Notes under the pieces: generated by a model
Databases searched by the model: none
Told to the model about the DNA's origin: nothing
What the model saw: only the letters and a program-made list of their open reading frames with translations
Made by a program: the position numbers and the translations under genes
In this document: in pieces, positions 43,058 through 50,196 of the stretch
Numbering within the stretch: the first letter of the stretch is position 1
Layout of the letters: each line of letters begins with the position of its first letter
Assembly (NCBI RefSeq): GCF_005144585.1
Contig: NZ_SSMQ01000050.1
Location: 29,479 to 93,478 of the forward strand
Reading direction: 5' to 3'
Origin: Polyangium fumosum
GTDB taxonomy: Bacteria; Myxococcota_A; Polyangia; Polyangiales; Polyangiaceae
Length of the DNA: 64,000 nt

Positions 43058-45309
43058 GAACCCCGCTTTCGCCGCGGAGGCTTGAAGAGCCCCACCTCGG
43101 GCGGCGGCGACGTCGCGCGCTCGGCCTCCGTGGCAGCGCGCAGCTCCGCCGCAAATGCCGGATCCTTCGCCGCCCTCCGCCCGAGCGAGCGCCGCAGCGG
43201 CAGGAGATCGGCCCGCCCGAGGGCAAGCTCTTCCAGGCACCGCGACAGCTTGCCGTGCGCCGCCGCGACCGAGAGGCGCGCGTGCCCCTGCACGTCGACC
43301 TTCCGGCCGAGCGCCTCCATACGCGCGACATAGATTCGATCGAAGGCTTCGAGCAGCGCGCCATCCGCACGCCCGGCGTCTTCCGCGATGATGGCCGTGC
43401 TCTCGGCCTGGATGCGCGCCCATTTCTCCTCGTCGAGCCCGTGCCGGCGGAGCGTCACGCCCACGTCCACGGTGGGCCCCGAGATTTCCGCCGCAATCGA
43501 CGCATACTTCTCGAGCGGGAGCGGCAAGAGCAGCGCGGCTCCCGGCAATGCGGGCTCGCCTTGCTCGGGCTCGGGCGGCTTGGGTTCGAGGGGAATCGTC
43601 GGCAGCGTGACGAGCGCGGGTTTGACGGCGTCCTTCGGCGAAAAAGGAACGGGCACGGCGCTCGCGGGCACGGACGCGGGCGCGGGCGGCGGCACGGACG
43701 CAGGCGCAGGAATGCGCGCGGGCGGCGGCACGGACGCAGGCGCACGCGAGGACGGCGGCGCGGCCTCCGCTTTCACGAAGGGCAATCCCGCGCTCGGCAA
43801 CACCCGCGGCGCCTCCCCGGTCTGCGGGCGCGGCGGCGCCGCGGGAAAGGGTGTGGCCGGAGAAACCTTCGGGGGCGCGGTCGAAGGCCCGAGCGTCACA
43901 CTGCCAAACGGGAGGACCCGCCCGGACGGCGGCGGCGCCGACGGCCGCGTCGGCGTCGGCGGATCCGGCTCGATGTCGAGCTCCTCCTCGGGTTTGGCAG
44001 GGACAGGCGCCGGCGGCGGGGGCGGCACGCTCGTCCGCTCGAACGGTGTGGCGGGACGAATGACCACCGCGGGCGCCCCCACGTGCACCGTGCTGCTGCC
44101 GAAAGGCAGCGCGGGGCGCGGAGGCGCAGCGGGCGCGGCCGGCGCAGACGCGCCGGGCGCAGCGGGTCGAAAGGGCAAGGCCGGGGCCTTCGCCGACGCG
44201 GAGCCGCTCGTGGTGCCGCCCGATCGCACCTGCCCGATCGGCCGCGTATCGTGCCTCATTTCGAGCGGATGTTTCTCCGGCGCGCCCGCGACGTCTTCGA
44301 GCGATCCGCCTTGCCGCACGACCTTCTCGATATCGGCAGGCCGGACCCGCAAGCCTTGCGGATGGCTCGCGACGACGAGCGTCCCCACGGCGATCGGCGC
44401 CTTCGCAGGCACGTCCGTCAGGCCGCGGAACACGAGCGACAAACGCCCCCGATCCGTGTCGATCGTGAGCGTATCACAACGCAGCGCGATCTCGCTGACC
44501 CGGCCCGTCTTGGGATCGATCCGGAAGGCCTGCGGCCGCGCCGCGGGCAAACGTGTTTCAACACGCTCCAGCGTCGGATGCAGATGTTCGAGCACGAGCG
44601 TCGCGCCGGGCCGCAAAAGCGGGATCTGCTGATCCGGCGGCGCGGCCTGGAAAACCCCGAAATCGAACCCCTCGGGCGCCGGGCCTGGCTCCTCGCCGCG
44701 CGCGGCCGTCGCCCACCGATGTCCCTCGTCGGTCACGAGCCGCCGCCGCTGCGGCCATCCCGGCGCGAGCGGACCGAGGCCCGGGGTTTGTCCCGTGGAT
44801 GCGGCCACGTTCGCCACGGCCATCGCGTCGCGCGCCGGCGTCGCCGCGAGATCGATCCCGACCGGGTTCCCCTCCCCGCGCGCCGCGCGCTCATACCGCA
44901 GCGGCATTCGCGTGAACGCGGCTGCGGGCCCCGCCGCGAGGCCCACGGGCCCGGGCGTGAATCGCCGATCCCCGACGAGGCGCAGTCCCTTCGCGAAATC
45001 GCCCATTTCGATGCGACAGGACAGCTCCGTGACGGGCGCGCCTTTCGGCGCGAACGCGTGCCCGACGACGAGCACGTCCGTGCGTGGCTTGAGCGGCGCG
45101 AAATCGGTGGCGAAGCGCAAGGACGCGCCCGGCTCGTTGTCCCAGGTCACATCCCCCGAGGGCTCGTCCTGCGCCGGCGCGACCGTCGCCTCGGCCCCGT
45201 GCACGAGCAGGAACGTGGCTTTGACGAGGATCGTGAGCGAATGCACCCCCGGCGCGGCCTCCCAGACGAAGGCCGCTGCGGGGAATGGGCAAAACGAGCG
45301 GATCTCCAA
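43054..45309 (-). CDS. Stand-alone DUF2169 protein with a Pro-rich LPF-motif linker, cassette 2
   Basis: This 751-residue protein has three parts. DUF2169 covers residues 1 to about 340 (SFCPFPAAAFVWEAAPG, then LVGDRRFTPGPVGL). A long Pro/Ala linker (about 345-590) holds seven spaced copies of a short motif with xPF at its core: ALPFRPA, ALPFGSS, ATPFERT, VLPFGSV, ATPFPAA, GLPFVKA and PVPFSPK. A helical C-terminal domain follows (VTLRRHGLDEEKWARIQAES). DUF2169 proteins are effector adaptors in characterised type VI systems. The start is TTG at 45309, the only usual start codon after the in-frame stop of the DUF4150 gene 30 bases upstream, and it has no clear ribosome site. Translation may depend on coupling to that gene. 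Confidence 0.8.
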   Translation of the reverse strand: MEIRSFCPFPAAAFVWEAAPGVHSLTILVKATFLLVHGAEATVAPAQDEPSGDVTWDNEPGASLRFATDFAPLKPRTDVLVVGHAFAPKGAPVTELSCRIEMGDFAKGLRLVGDRRFTPGPVGLAAGPAAAFTRMPLRYERAARGEGNPVGIDLAATPARDAMAVANVAASTGQTPGLGPLAPGWPQRRRLVTDEGHRWATAARGEEPGPAPEGFDFGVFQAAPPDQQIPLLRPGATLVLEHLHPTLERVETRLPAARPQAFRIDPKTGRVSEIALRCDTLTIDTDRGRLSLVFRGLTDVPAKAPIAVGTLVVASHPQGLRVRPADIEKVVRQGGSLEDVAGAPEKHPLEMRHDTRPIGQVRSGGTTSGSASAKAPALPFRPAAPGASAPAAPAAPPRPALPFGSSTVHVGAPAVVIRPATPFERTSVPPPPPAPVPAKPEEELDIEPDPPTPTRPSAPPPSGRVLPFGSVTLGPSTAPPKVSPATPFPAAPPRPQTGEAPRVLPSAGLPFVKAEAAPPSSRAPASVPPPARIPAPASVPPPAPASVPASAVPVPFSPKDAVKPALVTLPTIPLEPKPPEPEQGEPALPGAALLLPLPLEKYASIAAEISGPTVDVGVTLRRHGLDEEKWARIQAESTAIIAEDAGRADGALLEAFDRIYVARMEALGRKVDVQGHARLSVAAAHGKLSRCLEELALGRADLLPLRRSLGRRAAKDPAFAAELRAATEAERATSPPPEVGLFKPPRRKRGS

Positions 45310-45339
45310 GACGAACCAGGTGATGAAAAGCCCGCGGCC

Positions 45340-45732
45340 CTAGGGCGCGAGCAGGAGCACCTTGACCTGCGCGGGAACGATCGCGAGGCCGGGACAGTTC
45401 GTGTTGTTCTGGATGTTGAAGCTCGTCATGCGCGTCGCCGGGATGCCATTGACGAGCACGGTGAAGGCCCCGGTGATGGGACGCGTCGGCGACATGATCA
45501 TGCCCGAGGCCACGCCCATCGCGATGCCCGGCGTATCACCGATCGAAATGAGCGGCGTCGTCAGGAGGTGATGCGCCGGCGTGCACATCCAGAGGACGTT
45601 GAACGAAGGCGGGAAGCTGAGCGGGCCGAAGGACACGTTCGGATACGGGATCGGCACCGGAACCGGCATGGGCGTGAGGCACACGTCCGGAAACCCGAGG
45701 TTCACACCGCCCAATTGCGAATTCCCGAACAT
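45340..45732 (-). CDS. DUF4150 PAAR-like spike-tip protein, cassette 2
   Basis: This 130-residue paralogue of the cassette 1 tip protein has the same fold marks: FGNSQLGGVNLGFPDVCL, the Pro-rich start of PVPIPYPNV, AMGVASGMIM, GAFTVLVNGIPATRMTS and NNTNCPGLAIVPAQ. By eye roughly two thirds of positions agree with the copy at 15208-15600. It lies 30 bases ahead of the DUF2169 gene and 30 bases behind DUF3540. There is no fused toxin. Its partner spike should be the VgrG encoded at 50197-52563. Confidence 0.9.
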   Translation of the reverse strand: MFGNSQLGGVNLGFPDVCLTPMPVPVPIPYPNVSFGPLSFPPSFNVLWMCTPAHHLLTTPLISIGDTPGIAMGVASGMIMSPTRPITGAFTVLVNGIPATRMTSFNIQNNTNCPGLAIVPAQVKVLLLAP

Positions 45733-45762
45733 GTCGCGCCTCCTCCCTGCCCCGGTGTTCGC

Positions 45763-46416
45763 TCACCCGAGATGAATCTGCTCGCCGTCCATCTTCACGA
45801 GCTCCTCGGCGGTGACGATGGCGTTCTCCGCGCGAAGGCTCATGACCTGCTTCGCAGAATAATCGATTCGCTCGGCCTTGACCTGGTCGACCTCTTCCAC
45901 CTTGCGGAACGAGCGCTTCACGCGCTCACTCACGCGCTCGACGACGCGCTCGACGATGCCGCCCTCGTGGCGCAGTTTGCCAATCTCGCTCCGCACGAGC
46001 CCGCCGAGGTACGAGAGGCTATCCATCACGACGCTGCCCGTCGCCGCGTGCACGCGCACACCGTCGGCGAGGACCGAGACATCCTTTTGCGAGACGAGGT
46101 CGATGCCCTCCTTCGAGGCCACGCGCACGCGGCCCTCCGGCACCTTGATTTCGAGGTCGCCGTCACAAACGAGCGACGCGCCCGCGCCCTCCTCACGCGT
46201 AAGCACGGCGAGGACCCACGCCGCGCCGCTCGGGGCGCCGGCCACGAGGACGAAATCGTCGATGCGCGGCTCGACGAGGCAACTCGTCGCGCGCCGCGCC
46301 CGCATGTCGCCGCGGCCCGTGCGGACGATGAAGAGCCCGGGCTCGGCGTGCACGACCGTGCCCATGACCTGGTATGCCTCGAGCTCATCGAGCTTTCTCG
46401 CGAGATTGCCGTTCAT
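45763..46416 (-). CDS. DUF3540 type VI-associated protein, cassette 2
   Basis: This 217-residue protein is the paralogue of the cassette 1 DUF3540 protein, with the same length and layout. It has an N-terminal beta domain (GTVVHAEPGLFIVRTGRGD), a middle strand repeat (VRVASKEGIDLVSQKDVSV), and a C-terminal helix with KRSFRKVEEVDQVKAER, ending LVKMDGEQIHLG. The ending is the most conserved part between the two copies, so it may be the segment that contacts a shared partner such as the DUF4150 tip. The start ATG 46416 is 52 bases after the pentapeptide gene's stop. Confidence 0.87.
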   Translation of the reverse strand: MNGNLARKLDELEAYQVMGTVVHAEPGLFIVRTGRGDMRARRATSCLVEPRIDDFVLVAGAPSGAAWVLAVLTREEGAGASLVCDGDLEIKVPEGRVRVASKEGIDLVSQKDVSVLADGVRVHAATGSVVMDSLSYLGGLVRSEIGKLRHEGGIVERVVERVSERVKRSFRKVEEVDQVKAERIDYSAKQVMSLRAENAIVTAEELVKMDGEQIHLG

Positions 46417-46468
46417 GTCGTCCTCCGTGCCCTCTCCATAAGCTCCGCGCCTCGAACACCCGCCTCGA

Positions 46469-47521
46469 TCACGAGGCCGGCAAGAACCCTTCCGCCTCGG
46501 CGAGCTCCGCGTCGTCGCCGAGCGCGATCTTCCGGGCGAGCCCGAACGTCGCGTCGTCGTCCTTCACGCGATGGAGCCGCGTCCGCAGCATGTTCGCGCC
46601 CGCGAAATCGGCACGCGAGATGTCCGCATTCGAGAAATCCGCATACGAGAGCGTGGCCCCGCCGAAGCGCGCGCCCACGCACGTGGCGCGGACGAACACC
46701 GAAAGCTCGAGGTCCGCCTTCTCGAAATTCGCGCCCGTCGCCATCGCCTCCACGAAGAGCGTCTCGCGGAGCATCGCGCCCGAGAGAATCGCCCCTTCGA
46801 GCTTCGCCGCCGCGAACATGGCCTTCGGCGCCCGCGCCTTTTCGAGCTTCGCGCCGCGCAGATCCGCGCCCTTGAAATTGCACTGTTCCAGGTTCGCCCC
46901 CGAGAGATCCGCGCCCGAAAGGTCCGCGTCCACGAACTGCGTGCAGCCGAGATCCATCCCCGAGAGATCCATCCCCGCGAGCACCGATTCGTGCAGCACC
47001 GCGATCTCGAAGCGGGTCTTCGTGATCAGGGCCTTTCGCAAATCCGTCTTTGCGATGACCGATTGCTTGACGAGGCTCCCCCGCAGATCGAGGCCGTCGA
47101 CCTTCGCGTCGACGAGCGCGCCGCGATCGAAGGTGACCTCGGCGAGCGAGGCGCCCGAGAGATCACACTCCACGAAAAACACCGTGAGCAGGTTCGACCC
47201 CGAGAGATCCGCGCCCGCGAGGTTCGACTCGACGAACCGCGCGATCGGCGCATAGAGCTTCTTCAAATTCGCGCCGGTGAGCTTCGATTCGAGGACGGAA
47301 GCGTGGTGCAGGTTCGCCCCTTCGAGGTTCGCCTCGGAGAGATCACAGCCGCAAAGCACGCTCTCCTTGAGCCGCGCGCCCGCGAGGTTCGCGCCTTTGA
47401 GTGCGACCTTCTCGAAAATGCCGCCCGAGAGATCGGCGCCTGCGAGATCGAGGCCGGAGAGATCGATCTCGCTGACGATCTCGCCATTCTTCACGAGCGT
47501 GACGAGCTCTTCGCGGTTCAT
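46469..47521 (-). CDS. Pentapeptide-repeat protein, cassette 2
   Basis: This 350-residue protein is the paralogue of the cassette 1 pentapeptide protein (351 residues). Pentapeptide repeats run from about residue 18 to 320 (LSGLDLAGADLSGGIFEKVA, ANLAGARLKESVLCGCDL). The C-terminus is non-repetitive (LGDDAELAEAEGFLPAS). It begins at ATG 47521, overlapping the upstream DUF2169 stop by four bases (ATGA). Cysteine residues recur inside the helix (CGCDLSE, VECDLSG), as in the first copy. A toxin-neutralising or scaffolding role is possible. No direct evidence distinguishes these. Confidence 0.9.
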   Translation of the reverse strand: MNREELVTLVKNGEIVSEIDLSGLDLAGADLSGGIFEKVALKGANLAGARLKESVLCGCDLSEANLEGANLHHASVLESKLTGANLKKLYAPIARFVESNLAGADLSGSNLLTVFFVECDLSGASLAEVTFDRGALVDAKVDGLDLRGSLVKQSVIAKTDLRKALITKTRFEIAVLHESVLAGMDLSGMDLGCTQFVDADLSGADLSGANLEQCNFKGADLRGAKLEKARAPKAMFAAAKLEGAILSGAMLRETLFVEAMATGANFEKADLELSVFVRATCVGARFGGATLSYADFSNADISRADFAGANMLRTRLHRVKDDDATFGLARKIALGDDAELAEAEGFLPAS

Positions 47522-50166
47522 CGGGCCGACCTCTGGTGCACGACGCGCTTCAGGTTCGCCTGATCGAAGCGCGTCTCGTCATCCCCGACGGCGCGGAGCA
47601 GATCCGCCGCGAAGAGGTTCGCGCCCGTGAAATCGGCGCCCGCGAGGCGCGCCTTGTGCAGGATGCCGAGCATGAGGTTCGCCGAGACGCACTGCGCGTT
47701 GCGGAGGTCCGTCCCGACGAACCGTGAATCCACCGCGATCACGCGCGCGAGGCTCGCCCCGCGGAGATCCGCCTCGGAGAGGTCGCTCTTCGAGATCGTC
47801 GCCTCCGTGAAATCGGACGATTGCAGCCTCGCCCCGCGCAGGTTCGAGCCCGGGAGCTTCGCGCCCTTGAAGCTCGTCCGCTCCATCGTCGAGCCGTGCA
47901 CGACGCGCACGTTTTCGAGCGTCGCGCCGTCGAACCGCGCCCCGTCGGCCGTGACGCCGACGAACGTGCACGACGTGAGATCCGCGCCCGTGAAATCGGC
48001 ATCTACCAGATTCGACTCGATGAAGCTCGATTTCCCGAGCTTCGCGCCCGCCCAGCGGACGCCCTGGAGGTGACACTTGACGAAAAAGAGCTTTTCGCCG
48101 TGCGCGCCCGAGAAATCCGCGCCTTCGAGCCGCAGCTCGATCAGGAGCGCGCCGTCGAGCAGGACGCCGTGGAGCTTCGCGCCCGCCGCGTCGGTCTCGT
48201 GCAGCGTCGCCCCCGAGAGATCCGCGCCCTCGAAATCGGCGCCTTCGAGCCGCGCGCGCCCGAGGTTCGCCTCGCGCAGCGAGGAGAGCGCGAGGCGCGC
48301 ATTCGTGAGGTTCGCCCGCGCGAGCACCGCGCGATCGAGCTTCGCGCCCGTCAGGTTCGCGCCCGTCAGGTTCGCGCCTTCGAGGTACACCTCTTCGAGA
48401 TCCGCGCCCGAGAGATCGATCCCCGAAAGATCCGCGCCCGAAAAATCACGCCGCGCGAGCTTGTCGCCCGTCGCATAAGCGCGCCGGATGTCGGCCCGCG
48501 CCCGCTCGCTCTCCTCCGGCTCCATCGGCGCCGGCGCCTCGGCGTGATGCGCCGCGATCCGGTAGGCCGTGTGGACCTGCTCCTCGGCCTTGCGCAATTG
48601 ATCGAGAAGCCCGGGATCCGCGAGCTTCTCGGCCACGCCCGGGAGCTCGACGCCCGCGTTCTTCGAAAGCTCCGCCATGTCGCGCAGCTTCTCGATTTCC
48701 TTCTCGGCGCTGAACTTGGGCGGGCCCGTCTTCTCGCGCCGCGCCTTCTTGATGATCTCGTCGTAATCGAGGCCCTGCGCCGCGCACATCGCGCGGACCT
48801 TCTGCTCGGCCTCCGCCTGCTTCTTCTCGGCCTCGGCCTTTTGCTTGTCCGCCTCGGTGTTCATCCGATCGACGTAGGCCGGCAGGTCGTCGAGGCTCGG
48901 CACCTCTTCCTCGGGCGGGATGGTTTGTCGCGGCAGCGTCTCCGGGTCCGCGCCCATCGCAATCGCGCGCTCGCGCCCGCGGTCGAGCTCGGCCTGCGCC
49001 TTGCGCCGCGCGTTCTTCAGGACGAGCATCTCCTGCTCGATGGCCTGGTCATACTCGTCCGCGAGGATCGGCGCGGCCTTCGGGGCCGTGGCAAGGCTGC
49101 GCGGCATGAGGTCGGGGTCGCGCAGGATGTGCAGGTGCGCATTCTTGCGATCCATCCGCTGCGCGAAGACCTGCTCGTAATGGGCGCGCGGCTTCGGCTC
49201 GTCGCCGAGGTCTTCGAGCGCCGCCATCGCGACCCGTACGTCGGAGGCGTCGGGCTCCTCGATCTCGTGCAGGCCCCGGAACATCACGATGCCACGCCCG
49301 AGGTGCGGGAAGAGCTGCACCGTTTCGAGGTGCAATGGGACCTCGACGAGATCGTCGCCCTTCTCCGGCGAGAGCTGCAAGAAACAACGCGCCACCACGC
49401 CGGGGAGCTGCGACGTGATCACGCTCTCGTCCGGGTGCATGTTCTCGATCCGGAATGCCTCGTCGCCCCGGAAGTACCCTTCGAGGCGTTGATCCTGCGG
49501 CGCAACGTTGAAGACCCCGAAATCGATGTCGAGCGCGAAGCCGGGGAACTGCTCCTCCAGCCATTTCTTGTCGTACGTCCCCATCTTCGCGAAATGATGG
49601 GGCCAGGTGAGATCAAAGGGCCCGAGCCCCGCAGGCTCGGGGCGGTCTCCCTTCGATTTCACGACGTGCCGCGGATCCTCGACGTTCGGCAGCGGGTGGA
49701 TCGTGGAGCCGGATTCGGTCTTGATCGGCGCGAGGCCCTTGCCGACCGGGTTCTGCGGGTATTTCTCGCCGCCGAACGCGTGCGCCCAGTCGATGGGCAT
49801 CTTCGTGAACGGGGCCGGATCACTCGGGCCCATGAGGCCCCAGGTGCGGTCGCCGATGATGTACAGCGTCTTGTCGATCGGCCCGAGCGAGACTTTTACG
49901 TGCGCGTAGGGCGCCTCTTTTTGGCCCGGCGGGTAGCAATGCCCCGTGACGAGCAGCTCGCCCCGGGGCTTCCACATGCAATGGTCGAGCACGCCAAACC
50001 GGCCGAGCTCCTTGCCCGCCATCTTCCAGAGGTCGACCTCGGTCCCGATCGATTTCGGCGAATCGAACGGGAAGAGCGCCATGACCGTGGGCACGAAGAG
50101 GCACCGCCGCTTGTGCTCGAAGGTGCGGTGCACGAAGGAGAGCCGGAGAGGCTTCAGGATCTTCAC
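47518..50166 (-). CDS. DUF2169 + coiled coil + pentapeptide protein, cassette 2
   Basis: This 882-residue protein is the paralogue of the 900-residue protein of cassette 1. It has DUF2169 (residues 1 to about 320; LRLSFVHRTFEHKRRCLF, IIGDRTWGLMGPSDPAPF), a coiled-coil spacer at about 360-540 (DRMNTEADKQKAEAEKKQAE), a conserved PPKFSAEKEIEKLRDMAEL block, and the pentapeptide body from about 565 to 870. The same block occurs in cassette 1 as PPKFSADKELAWLRDQAEL. The start is GTG 50166, 30 bases after the vgrG stop. It may act as adaptor and body of the secreted complex. The coiled coil could trimerise it. Confidence 0.9.
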   Translation of the reverse strand: MKILKPLRLSFVHRTFEHKRRCLFVPTVMALFPFDSPKSIGTEVDLWKMAGKELGRFGVLDHCMWKPRGELLVTGHCYPPGQKEAPYAHVKVSLGPIDKTLYIIGDRTWGLMGPSDPAPFTKMPIDWAHAFGGEKYPQNPVGKGLAPIKTESGSTIHPLPNVEDPRHVVKSKGDRPEPAGLGPFDLTWPHHFAKMGTYDKKWLEEQFPGFALDIDFGVFNVAPQDQRLEGYFRGDEAFRIENMHPDESVITSQLPGVVARCFLQLSPEKGDDLVEVPLHLETVQLFPHLGRGIVMFRGLHEIEEPDASDVRVAMAALEDLGDEPKPRAHYEQVFAQRMDRKNAHLHILRDPDLMPRSLATAPKAAPILADEYDQAIEQEMLVLKNARRKAQAELDRGRERAIAMGADPETLPRQTIPPEEEVPSLDDLPAYVDRMNTEADKQKAEAEKKQAEAEQKVRAMCAAQGLDYDEIIKKARREKTGPPKFSAEKEIEKLRDMAELSKNAGVELPGVAEKLADPGLLDQLRKAEEQVHTAYRIAAHHAEAPAPMEPEESERARADIRRAYATGDKLARRDFSGADLSGIDLSGADLEEVYLEGANLTGANLTGAKLDRAVLARANLTNARLALSSLREANLGRARLEGADFEGADLSGATLHETDAAGAKLHGVLLDGALLIELRLEGADFSGAHGEKLFFVKCHLQGVRWAGAKLGKSSFIESNLVDADFTGADLTSCTFVGVTADGARFDGATLENVRVVHGSTMERTSFKGAKLPGSNLRGARLQSSDFTEATISKSDLSEADLRGASLARVIAVDSRFVGTDLRNAQCVSANLMLGILHKARLAGADFTGANLFAADLLRAVGDDETRFDQANLKRVVHQRSAR

Positions 50167-50196
50167 GCGCCAGGATCTCGCTGAAAAACGCGGGGC

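Noticed and set aside
43255..46875. A 1206-codon open frame across DUF2169, DUF4150 and DUF3540 on the opposite strand
   Set aside because: It is a shadow of four real genes; composition is Arg/His-rich with no motif or ribosome site.
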